Origin: Gnetum montanum
Lineage: Eukaryota > Streptophyta > Gnetopsida > Gnetales > Gnetaceae
Assembly (NCBI GenBank): GCA_015680685.1
Contig: MNCI01007580.1
Span: 12,745-44,011, forward strand
DNA length: 31,267 nucleotides
Reading direction: 5' to 3'
How positions within the stretch are numbered: the first letter of the stretch is position 1; the number at the start of each line of letters is the position of its first letter. The translations under genes were made by a program, and so were the position numbers. The notes under the pieces were generated by a model. It was not told the DNA's origin and did not search any database. It was given only the letters and a program-made list of their open reading frames with translations. Below are positions 21,362 to 30,983 of the stretch, piece by piece.

Positions 21362-22570
21362 TGATGAGCGGTGAGGCACCCCTATGCTCAACCATACGAA
21401 TACAAGCATGTACGTGTGATCTGGTCGAACTTCACGGACGGACTAGTTGTGGCACCTAGACAATTATATGTTGATCGTAGTTTTTTATCTTCCCACCTAG
21501 ACTAGTATTTGTTTTGTCACGTATGGTTTAGTCCAGAGTGAAGTGGATGATGTGATTCTAAACTGAGCTACTCCTAGAGACAATGGGAAACAATCTTGAT
21601 TAAGCTAATAGGCAACATAAAGTAAAATCTAAGCTAGCCTAAGTGTGATGAGCATCCATCCTTAATCATCCGTATACATCTTGGAGCTCGTGTACTACTT
21701 CTGGGATTTCCAAGCATACATTACTTGATCACTACTAGATATGCTACTAGGTTACCAAGTAGTTATACTTAAATGTTTATGATTAAGTTGTACTCATTCC
21801 GCGTTAGCAATAGGAAGTGTAATTGACGATAAAGGAAATATTAACTAGATAGACAACAATAAATAATTAATAATTAAAGTATTAAAAGCTAAGTAAATGA
21901 GAATGATAGTGAGAGTAATTAATTGCTAAGTAGACTATGGTCTAATCTAGCCTAACACAAGTAACCGTTCCCACTTCTTGGACACATCCTAAACTTTGTG
22001 CAAACACTGCTGGGCTGTCAAACGCTAATCATTTCTAAGCTACCAAGTGTCACACATATGCTCGAAGGGGTTGTGCTTGTGTAATTTAATGAATTGCTTA
22101 ATTGATCAAAATGAATTGCTACGCTAATAACATGAATGTAAAGTGCATAAAATAAAATAAATGCGTAATAAAATAAAATAAAATAAATGCGTAAGAAAAC
22201 AAATCTCAAGTGCTGCAAGGATGAATGAAAGAGCTCGTCTTTATTGCCAACACAATGTTATGCTTAGGTACATCAATGCTTGAATAACATTGAATAACAT
22301 TGCCCACATTGAAACCTCCTACTACGGGCACTTGGAAAATATTCTAACTTTCAAATGGACAAACTACAAGAGTTTCCCTACTTGACTGCTAAAAACCTTC
22401 TTCCAATTGTGCACCCAGGCATTGTATTTATGGACTTGGGAGTAACTACTCTAATAATTAGTGTAACCACTAGAGTAACCACTCTAATAATTAGAATAAC
22501 TGCTAGAGTAACCATTAGAGTAACTGCTCTAATAATAACCACTCTAATAATTAGAGTAACCGCTTCATCA
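21362..22570 (-). repeat. Element B 3' LTR
   Basis: 1,209 bp, TGATGAGCGG...TTCATCA on the plus strand, adjoining the PPT on its right. It aligns along its length with 27196-28359. It contains some extra tandem copies, for example of the AAAATAAAATAAATGCGTAA stretch near 22150-22200. A reverse-strand TATA box (CCATAAATAC) is at 22424-22433, and an AATAAA-type signal (minus GGCAATAAAGACGAG) is near 22232-22246. Confidence 0.92.
22440..22563. repeat. Palindrome array in U3 of B 3' LTR (CTCTAATAATTAGAG type)
   Basis: Tandem units of about 21 bp built on CTCTAATAATTAGAG and GGTTACTCTA-type half sites, between the TATA box and the U3 end of the LTR. Same location as the GCGATATCGC array of A. Confidence 0.82.
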
Positions 22571-22579
22571 TACCCCCAC
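22571..22579 (-). promoter_or_regulatory. Element B polypurine tract
   Basis: GTGGGGGTA on the minus strand directly before the 3' LTR start TGATGAAGCG. Confidence 0.86.
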
Positions 22580-23813
22580 GATTGAATGAAAACTCATCCT
22601 CGAGTATAGAAGAAGAGGAACAAGTTCTTTACAAAATATATTAGGGGGATGTGGACTTATTTGACTAACATGCGGAGTGACACAAAGAAAACAAACAAAT
22701 ACAGAAGTGCCCAAGCATACAATATTATAATTACGTACAAAATTAGTGTTCATGACAATTAGGAAAGAACACCAATGGATCCAAAGGACATCCAACCCCT
22801 CTTGGTAATAGAAGAATGAGGGAGAGGTAAAAGAGATCCAACGGTCATGAACAATCTCCCGTGAATGATATGATTGCATCCTCCTTGGTGACGACAATCT
22901 TGCTTCCAATCCATGCTTCCCGCTGCAATCACAACAAAACCAAGGATTAGGATATATAGTACATAAATAATGGCTGAATACCTTGTCTCGTCAGTGATTT
23001 TATCTAGCCAAGTTGTGATTGTGATAGATTGCTTGCTTGATATTGTTAGTGGAAAGACTGAAAAATGGGTTAAATGATAGAAGCAATCCATACAATTCAG
23101 AGAAAGCTTGACACAAGGAGTAGTGGAAAGAGGGTATTCGCAACAATAAAAAGGAATTCATTATAAATAGTTGTGAAGGTGCATACAATTTGGATGACAT
23201 GGATGGGGTAACAATTTCTAAGGGTAAAGAACTTAATTTAACCAAACCAAAAGATATGCAAGTGGGTCCTCCCCAAAGCAGGCATGGGCCTTTTATGCCC
23301 TTGCATAACTTCAAAACAAAAAGTCTGTGGGCTCCATGCATGATTAATGATTACGAAAAGTTAAGTGCAAAAACCCAAAAGTAACTAACTAAGAAATTGG
23401 ACACATCAAACCAGAACATTGAATCAAAATATGAAACTGGCAATGAGGTGACCCATGGAAAGCATAGATGGATGATAGAGAGAGTGGAATGGAGTTCCTA
23501 ATTATGGTCACATACAGTCACTTATGAAGGTTGTGATTAAATGACTTGGTAGGATCCATCCTCAGTCCAGATCAAAACCAACCACTTTCAGTGACTTCGC
23601 ATCGACATTCTAAAGTAATTCCATCCCCTGAGACACAAGCATGCTTCCACAAAACAACCACCATTCCAAATAGGAGAGAAGGTAGGAAGTGTGAAAGGGC
23701 CTTAGTTAGAGGAAAAAAGACAAGTCTCATAACCAATGCTTATAGCCCTTTTATTTGGTCTAAGGGGCGTGCTTTGAATTTCTATGTTTTTTTTTCTTCT
23801 TTTTTTTTTGAAT

Positions 23814-23935
23814 GGGAACCATACCATGCAAAGACCCATGCAATTTTTGTGATGAGAACCACACCATGGGTCTTTGCATGGTGTGGTCCTCATTTTTTTT
23901 TTGTGATGAGGACCACACCATGCAAGGACTTATTT
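23814..23935. repeat. Cluster of inverted repeats (ACCACACCATG family)
   Basis: Several copies of ACCACACCATG or CATGGTGTGGT and CAAAGACCCATG in both orientations. The best hairpin has 17-bp arms (23852-23868 and 23877-23893, one mismatch) around an 8-nt loop. A single related copy, GAGAACCACACCAGG, is at about 4390 in A, so the cluster expanded in B. Confidence 0.82.
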
Positions 23936-23967
23936 GACTTCCTATTATGAAATAATGTGAAATAGTC

Positions 23968-24137
23968 AAAAGTTTACGAGAACACTCCTGCACACAGGAA
24001 AATAGAAAAGCACAAAGAATATTGCATCCCTTTGAAGCCACACCCTATCCANTAAAAGTTTACGAGAACACTCCTGCACATAGGAAAATAGAAAAGCACA
24101 AAGAATATTGCATCCCTTTGAAGCCACACCCTATCCA
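23968..24137. repeat. 84-bp direct duplication flanking a single N (probable assembly join)
   Basis: 23968-24051 is repeated at 24054-24137 with one difference (CACACAGG against CACATAGG), and an N at 24052 lies between. The arrangement is the same as at 3728-3815. Confidence 0.85.
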
Positions 24138-24640
24138 AACCTTTGATTCCTTCCCAATTCTGAAAACTACACAATTCACCAATTTATTAAAGTTGCATTA
24201 ATGAAAAGAGACTACATGCTTCCAAAACAAGGAAAACCATAGAGTAAGTGGATGGGTGGATGATGTGGACTCACTACCTATTACATGAAAAGAAACCATG
24301 TCCTAGTCATTAGTAACAACAATCAAAGTCAGAAACTAGACATCAACAATCAAATTACAAATGAAACATACCACCATTGAGTAGCACATTACCATTGTAC
24401 CTAGCACCTTATTAGCAAAAAGAGTAGAGAATTATACCAAACATAAGAAAGTATAAAGAAAATAAAAGAGTATTCAATAAATATTAAATATACTAATGAT
24501 GGTGTAAAAAAAACTTAGAAAAGATCAATAATCCTAAAAAATAAAAAGATGTAAAACAAATAATATGAAAACAAAAAGTTGTAAAACCAAAAATGTGTAA
24601 AACAAAAAGTCAAAGATAGTTAAGAATCCTAAAAATTAGA

Positions 24641-24658
24641 ATGGGGGTTAACCCCCAT
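24641..24658. repeat. 18-bp perfect palindrome at the gag / post-pol junction of B
   Basis: ATGGGGGTTAACCCCCAT. On the minus strand it follows GTC, giving GTCATGGGGGTT. This resembles the internal polypurine motif GTCATGGGGGAGATGG that follows integrase in A. It marks where pol is missing. Confidence 0.85.
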
Positions 24659-24660
24659 GA

Positions 24661-27061
24661 CTAAACATTTGGTCATGGAAAATTTCGATCCATGCATGTT
24701 GGAAATATTGGGATTTGGTCATATTCAAACCACTGGGCATCTTTTGGTGTGGTGGTAGGAATGTACCGAAATTGGGGTTCACACACTTGATTAAAGTAGG
24801 CATAGTGGGATAGATTATAAGATGTGGTCATGTGATAAGAAGCTGACACACCATGGCACCCATAACCATAAGATGGCATGCAAGGATCGATATGTCTCCT
24901 CTTGTGGTTATATTCATTGGGTCATATGGTTGTTAGAGTATTGATTGGTGGCCTAGATAAGGTAATAGGAGGTGTTGAGTTTGAAGAGGAAGGTGCATCA
25001 CATTGTTGGGCTTGTGCTGAGTTAGAGGATGCAGTGGTTTCAGAACCATGCTATCTCTTTCTATGGCCATGCCTAAAGAAAGGACACTTTCAACATTGTG
25101 GAGGACTCCTAATATTGTTGACAGTAGCAACACAAGTAATGTTCATGGGTTGGTGCTGTGGTGCAAAACCTTTTGGTACTATTGGTGGTGATGTAGAAGG
25201 AGGTGAAGGATGAGAGTATTGAGAGCAAGGAGAAGTATAAGGAATATGAGGTGGTAATCTTGTATGAGAGGGCATGGGTTGATGATACTTGGAAGAGTGA
25301 TAACGATGAGGTGAAGTAGATGATGTTGATCCAGTTGAAGAAATAGGGTGTTGAACATTATAAGCACTTGGTTTTGGATGGTATGAAGGGTGTCGCCAAT
25401 TTGGCGATGGCCTTTCCCACGACTGGGGGTTTTGCCACTATAGTTAAGCACAATAATGAGGCTAGTAAGAATTTACCCATGGATAGTACGATGAGTTGTG
25501 GGGTTGCCCATAAAGCTGTGGAACAGGTTTGCACCCAACCATGTACTTATGTACAAAATCTAAATGTACCATTATTCTCCAATGCTCATGTAGATTTGAC
25601 AAGATTGGGCATTGGCCTTTTGGGTGATTGTACAGGCAAACATCACATTGATACTTATGTTTTGCGGTTGAGCCCCTATCCTCATTTTGTTCAACCCTTC
25701 TTTCTGATTGTTGAATGGTGTTTTATCCTATTTCTAGGTTTGGTATCCTCTGTTTGTTTTGGTCATCAAAGTTATCTTGCATGGGTTTCCCTCTAATAAT
25801 GTCTACATATTCTCTACATTTTTCATGTACCCACTCCATCATCTTGTTGATTTTTGCCTCGATTTCATCTAGTGATTTTAGTATTGGCAAAGGTAGGGAT
25901 GGTTTCACCTCCTCGAGGTGAGTTGATTTCTCCTCTTTATGATTATGGTCCTTTGTTACTTCAAGAGTTTGGTCCTGTTGAGATTTTTCAACACTCTACC
26001 ATTTGGCTATTTCTCCTTCTTCTATTGCTACCTGCTTAATAAGCTCTTAGAATTGATGGGTTCATAGTTCATATAGTTGACTTGGGGCATACATCCCTAG
26101 GGTCTCCCTTGTTTTAGTATGGAGCCCATCCATGATGTGATACATTAGCCTTTCCTCGGAGAACCCATGGCATGGGCATTTGTTTAACAAAGAGTAATAT
26201 CTTTTCAAGGCCATGTCCAAGGGTTCATGTTACCCTTGTTTCCATTCTTGGATTTTTCTCCTCAAGTCTGACACTCTTGCATAGGTTTGATATCTTTCAT
26301 TGAAGAGTTCTACCATTGTGGGCCAATGGTGAATTGATTTTAGCTTTAAAGACTTGTACCATACTTTTGCTTAGCTAATGAGTGTCATAGGGAAAAGCTT
26401 AAGTCTTTACCACTCATTATCAATGTTGTTCCATACACAAGCATCATAGAAGGCTTGTAAATGATGTTGGGGGTCTAAGTCATAGCCTCCTGAAAACTTG
26501 GAAAAGTTGTTTAAGTCAAGCCTAGGTAGACAGCTTTCCTTACAATGCCTGCAAGACATTCGAATGGCCTCTTGTATATGCATTAGGCCCTTAGTGGCCA
26601 GCAGGGGTTCATTGTCACTAAGTAGGTTATGAGTTTATGAGTTGGGACGACGTTGTCTTTGTTTATGTTGGAGTTCCTAACTTTGCCCATGGGTTTAATT
26701 TTTATTTCTACGTACCCCTTAAGGAATAGTCATTCGTGTCACAACTAGACATTGAAAGAGTAGAGAAAGAGAGGAAACTGATAAACTTTTCATGACTTTT
26801 GTAAGTCTCCCAATCATCCCCTGATGTACTCTTGCTACCCATTGAGAAGGTACTAGGCCTTACGGGCCTCCTTGTTCTAGGGGATGTCCCATCTTCACTA
26901 GAGGTGTTTGAGTTACATGACAAAAGTCCTTGAGTATCATTGGGGTGTCTATGAACATATGAAACTCCTGCATAAGATTGAGTACTCCAAACTTCTTCAT
27001 TGGTTCTGCAATGAATTGCCTCACTAGATGTTGTGTTATCATTATTTTGTGAAAGAGACAT
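24661..27061 (-). pseudogene. B gag
   Basis: Gag of the non-autonomous element, about 800 codons, starting MSLSQNNDN at 27061, 115 nt after the PBS. The N-terminal region (27061-26708) is Ser/Thr-rich. The retrotransposon gag domain is at about 26540-26000 (FSKFSGGYDLDPQHHLQAF, AKVWYKSLKL, ELFNERYQTYARV). A linker with a helical segment follows (LDEIEAKINKMMEWVHEKC, about 25870). The compact zinc motif CDVCLYNHPKGQCP is at 25609-25647, and a Pro/Ser/His/Tyr-rich tail runs to about 24673. Only scattered stops interrupt it. It shares the HPKG zinc motif with A and C but the N-terminus differs. Protein function is likely lost now, though decay is mild. Confidence 0.83.
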
Positions 27062-27176
27062 GGTTGTGAATTGTGTGTGCCTTATATGAATTTAATTTCT
27101 TTATCTGAAATATATATTGTTAATACCTTGTTACAATGATCTTGTATGATATAAATAATCTAGATAACTAGCACCG

Positions 27177-27194
27177 TCCCTAGCAATGGTGCCA
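27177..27194 (-). promoter_or_regulatory. Element B primer-binding site (tRNA-Asp type)
   Basis: On the minus strand TGGCACCATTGCTAGGGA, one base inside the 5' LTR. It is a variant of TGGCGCCGTTGCCGGGGA with transition differences only. Confidence 0.85.
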
Positions 27195-27195
27195 A

Positions 27196-28359
27196 TGATG
27201 AGCAGCGAGGTACCCCTATGCTCAACTATACGAATAAAAGCATGTACGCGTGATTCAGTTGAACTCTGTGGATGGACTAGTTATGGCATCTAGACAATTA
27301 TACGTTGATCGCAATTCCCTGTCTTCCCACCTAGAGTAGTATTTGTTTTGTCACATATAGTTTAGTCCAGAGTGAGGTGTATGATGTGATTCTAAATTAG
27401 GCTACTCCTAGAGACAATGGGAAACAATCTTGATTAAGCTAATAGGCAACATAAAGTAAAATCTAAGCTAGCCTAAGTGTGATGAGCATCCATCCTTAAT
27501 CATCCGTACGCATCTTGGACCTCGTGTACTACTTCTAGGATTTCCAAGCACACATTACTTGAGCACTACTAGATACGCTACTGGGTTACCAAGTAGTTAC
27601 ACTTAAATGTTTGTGATTAAGTTGTACTCATTTCGCGTTAGCAACAGGAAGTGTAATTGATGATAAAGGAAATATTAACTAGATAGACAACAATAAATAA
27701 TCAACAATTAAAGTAAATAAAAGCTAAGTAAATGAGAATGATATTGAGAGTAATTAATTGCTAAGTAGACTATGGTCTAATCTAGCCTAACACAAGTAAT
27801 CTTTCCCACTTCCCAGATACATCTTGAACTTCGTGCAAACACTGCTAGGTTGTCAAACGTTAATCGTTTCTGAGCTACCAAGTGTCACATGTATGCTTGA
27901 AGGGGTTCTATTTGTGTAATTTAATGAATTGCTTAATTGATCAAAATGAATTGTTGCGCTAATAACATGAATGTAAAGTGCATAAAATAAAATAAATGCA
28001 TAAGAAAACAAATCTCAAGTGCTACAAGGATAAATCAAAGAGCTTGTCTTTATTGCCAATACAATGTTGTGCTCAAGTACATCAATGCTTGAATAAAGAT
28101 TTTTCCACACTTAGACCTCCTGCTACGGGCACTTGGAAAATATTCTAACTTTCGAATGGACAAACTACAAGAGTTTCCCTACTTGACTACTAAAAACCTT
28201 CTTCCAATTGTGTGCTTGCGTGCTATATTTATAGACTTGGGAGTAACTACTCTTATAATTAGAGTAACCACTCTAATAATTAGAATAACTACTAGAGTTA
28301 CCGCTAGAGTAACCACTCTAATAATAACCACTCTAATAATTAGAGTAACCGCTTCATCA
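27196..28359 (-). repeat. Element B 5' LTR
   Basis: 1,164 bp, TGATGAGCAG...TTCATCA on the plus strand, with the PBS on its left and the CCAAG target copy on its right. TATA box CTATAAATATAG (minus) at 28223-28234. Confidence 0.92.
28245..28352. repeat. Palindrome array in U3 of B 5' LTR (CTCTAATAATTAGAG type)
   Basis: Same unit as in the 3' LTR (22440-22563), with a different number and arrangement of copies, beginning about 10 bp from the TATA box. Confidence 0.82.
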
Positions 28360-29060
28360 CCAAGAAATTAGTTAATATTGCAAGTCCCCTTGTCTATTTG
28401 TAGATTGCTAGGAATGAACCATCAAAGCTCTTCTAGATTTAGGTTTTGGTGTTAATATGATTTTTCATGAGATGTATACTGCTTGGAACCTACCACCTCT
28501 CAAAAAGAGCAATATCATATTAGAATTAGTAGATAAGTCCATCACTGTTCCATTGGGACTGGTAGAAAATATTGTGATCACTATTTATGGATGATTTTTT
28601 CCTACTAATTTCCTAGTGATCAAAGTTTAGAACTGCAAGTGGGATTTTCTAATCATTTTAAAAAGGGCATGGCTACGTACTATTGATGCAAGAATGGGCA
28701 TCATATATCTTTCCCTAGAAATTTCCAAATAAAATGCATTCAGAAACATTAAGAAGAAATGAGTTTCATGCATCGCATATAATGATACAAGGTGCAACTG
28801 CATGCAGAAACTCTGGTTCATGAAATGAGCATCCATTTTCACATGCAAGAAATGTGAAAATGAGGTAGATATTCAAAGGTTCCTATACACAACAACCAAA
28901 AAACAAGAGGGCATTCAATGACTGATAGTTGATTCTGAGAGCATCACAATTTGCATGGAACCCAATTGAGAGCCTAACATGCACCTATGTTGTGAACATG
29001 AATGAACTAGAGTAAGTTCATCACCAACTCTCTAATGATGAAAATGATGATAACTATTGG
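28360..29060 (+). pseudogene. C pol: aspartic protease
   Basis: Protease of element C resuming after the B insertion. The catalytic triad is changed from DSG to DLG (ALLDLGFGVNM, about 28430-28450; TCA-to-TTA type change). The following blocks match A: MYTAWNLPPLKKSNI (about 28470-28510) and SITVPLGLVENI (about 28540-28575). The MQKLW block is at about 28800. Several stops interrupt the frame. The open antisense stretch over 28627-28848 is a shadow. Confidence 0.83.
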
Positions 29061-30130
29061 GAAGAGTTGGAAATCACTAAAAATTTTAAACAAGAGCCCT
29101 TATAGTTAAAAACTCTAACTGCTAGCTTAGAATACACACTTTTGAAAAATGGAAAGTTGATTATAATCAATGATAAACTTGCTCCTAAACAAAAAGAGAA
29201 ACTATTGAAAGTGGTTAATAGATGGTCAATAGCCTTTGCTTGGTCATATTATGAATTCACTAGGATTGATCCATGAATATGCTAGCATTGTATCTATACT
29301 GATCTGGCCATGAAGCCAAGGAAGTAGCCACAACGGTGGTTGAATCTCAAATTAATGTAGATCATCAAGGAGGAAAAAGAACAACTCCTTAACGTAGGGT
29401 TCATCTATCCTATTACGAATAGTGAGTGGGTCAACACACTTGTGATTATGTCAAAGAAAGGTGGCAAGTCATGGGTTTTTATTAATTTTAGGCAATTGAA
29501 CATGACAACATTCAAAGATCATTTTCTATTGCCATTTTTTGATCAAGTGCCAGACACCATTTCTAGACATTGCTATTATAGCTTTCTAGATGGTTATAGT
29601 GGCTATAAACAAATCCAGATTGCACTAGAAGATCAGGCAAAAACCACATTCACAAGTCCTTGGGGGGCTTTTGCATATCAAAAGATGCCTTTTGGTCTAT
29701 GCAATGCTCCTCCCACATTCTGATGCTTGGTCTTGAGCATATTTCAATAACAAATTAGTAGCAGGGTGGAAGTCTTCATGGATGACTTTTGCACTTATGG
29801 TGCTACACTGGAGTAAGCCTTAGATCACCTTGAATAAGTATTAAAAAGATGTGTGGAGACAAACCTGCGACTCAATTAGCAAAAGAGCCATCTAATGATC
29901 TAAGAGGGCATAGTATTTGGGCACAAAATCTCACAAGCAGGAATCAAGGTAAACCTTGAAAATATAAGGGTCATCCAAGAAATAACCCATCAACCAAAAA
30001 TAGTTAAAGATGTCTAGTCACTCCTTGGACACACTGGTTACTACCAGTGATTCATAGAGAATTTTTCTAAGATTACAAAATTGTTGGTCGAGCTAACAAA
30101 GAAAGATGTTCCATTTGTTTGGATCAAGGA
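29061..30130 (+). pseudogene. C pol: reverse transcriptase
   Basis: Degenerate RT. Readable blocks in order: KLAPKQKEKLLKVVNRW (about 29175-29225), KKGGKSWVFINFRQLNM (about 29452-29505), FLDGYSGYKQI (about 29583-29615), MPFGLCNAPPTF (about 29686-29722), catalytic FMDDF (29775-29789), and GHTGYY plus FIENFSKI (about 30030-30080). A TGA follows PPTF where A has Gln, and TAG or TAA stops sit in the fingers region (about 29277, 29328). The catalytic Asp pair is intact. Confidence 0.88.
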
Positions 30131-30600
30131 ATGTGAAAGTGCATTATAACAACTAAAGGTGATACTCATAGAAACTCCAATTACGATCACTAGACTAGTT
30201 TAGATTGTTTCATATCATGACATATGCATCGAATTATTTCTTGGAAGCCATGCTAACACAATTGGATGATCAAAAACATCCATATTACATCCACTATGAA
30301 AGCTAAAGCATCGTGGATGCCCATCACAATTACACTACAATGGAGAAAGAACTAATGGCAGTGATGTATGCTTTGAAAAAGTTCAAGCACTGTATGCTTG
30401 GGTACAAAGTGTTTGTGGACACTAACCATAGTGCCATTCGCTTCCTGATGAACAAACCAATGGTGAGCCCTTGGGCCATATGGTGGTTGATGATCTTACA
30501 AGAATTCTACTTATGGTAGTAGATTAAAAGGGAACTAAGAATGTGGTCATCAACCATCTCTCTTAAATAAGATGGGTTAACAAAGAGGAGGAGAGCCCAC
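30131..30600 (+). pseudogene. C pol: RNase H
   Basis: Frameshifted RNase H. The first acidic block is scrambled at about 30200-30260. The Glu block EKELMAVMYAL is at about 30345-30375. The last acidic site reads DTNHSAIRFL (about 30419-30450), with Asp changed to Asn. Different residues are damaged than in A (first Asp) and E (none of the three). Confidence 0.83.
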
Positions 30601-30983
30601 TTTCTGATCAATTTCCTGATGAACTCCTCCTTGCTAGAGTAATTAATGACCAAGTTTTCGTAGAACCAAAATGGTATGATGGCATCCTTACTTATCTTCT
30701 CACTTAGGAGATGCTACAAGATCTAGACCAAAGGAAGAGACAATAGTTTCTTCATCATGCCAAGCACTTCATGGAAATCAATGAATACCTTTACAAGGTG
30801 TGCATCGATGGCTTTGTTTGTTGATGTGTCCTTAATACTTATCAACTACACATTCTCCAAGATGCTCACGAGGGCCCTTGGAAATGCCACTATGTAGGGA
30901 GACACATGACCATTAAAATCTTCATGGTAGGGTACTATTAGCCAACAATCTTTAGGGATGTCCACTAATTTTTTTTATCTTGT
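30601..30983 (+). pseudogene. C pol: integrase, N-terminal part, cut by element D
   Basis: Matches the linker and HHCC finger of the E and A integrases (SPLSDQFPDELL at about 30598, KWYDGILTYL at about 30670, then DAHEGP and HYVGR at about 30860-30900). It stops within the finger at the first Cys (FFLSC), where an LTR begins. The catalytic core is absent from the window. Confidence 0.82.

Larger units (their letters stand above)
22580..24640 (-). other. Element B post-gag internal region (post-pol type)
   Basis: About 2.06 kb without a convincing frame, homologous in order to A 3055-4990 and to E 12209-13460 plus 17080-17218. It contains the 23-bp motif at 23261-23283, the hairpin cluster at 23814-23935 and the duplication around the N at 24052. 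Its right end abuts gag at an 18-bp palindrome. Confidence 0.7.
21362..28359 (-). mobile_element. Element B: non-autonomous gag-only LTR retrotransposon (TR-GAG type)
   Basis: A complete 7.0-kb element on the minus strand: 5' LTR (27196-28359), PBS (27177-27194), gag (27061 to about 24661), a post-pol type region (22580-24640), PPT (22571-22579) and 3' LTR (21362-22570). There is no protease, RT, RNase H or integrase. Gag runs directly into the sequence that follows pol in A. Both LTRs, PBS and PPT are well preserved, and gag is the least decayed in the window. This fits an element moved in trans by the pol of a relative such as A. It sits at the gag/protease border of C. Confidence 0.88.
18175..30983 (+). 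mobile_element. Element C: oldest Athila-like element, split by B and truncated by D and E
   Basis: Plus-strand element consisting of a partial 5' LTR (18175-18703), PBS, leader, gag (18863-21361), then after the B insertion protease, RT, RNase H and the N-terminal part of integrase (28360-30983). Its beginning is cut off by element E, which appears to have landed in its 5' LTR. Its end is cut by element D, so its 3' LTR is outside the window. It has the heaviest load of stops and frameshifts among the elements that keep both gag and pol. Confidence 0.85.

Noticed and set aside
22568-23341. Overlapping minus-strand frames of 110-113 codons in the post-gag region of B
   Set aside because: They overlap one another in different frames and are not conserved as frames in A or E, where the same DNA has many stops; treated as untranslated.
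23546-23950. 134-codon plus-strand frame over the hairpin cluster
   Set aside because: Antisense to element B, low-complexity and caused by the repeated ACCACACCATG copies and a homopolymer T run.
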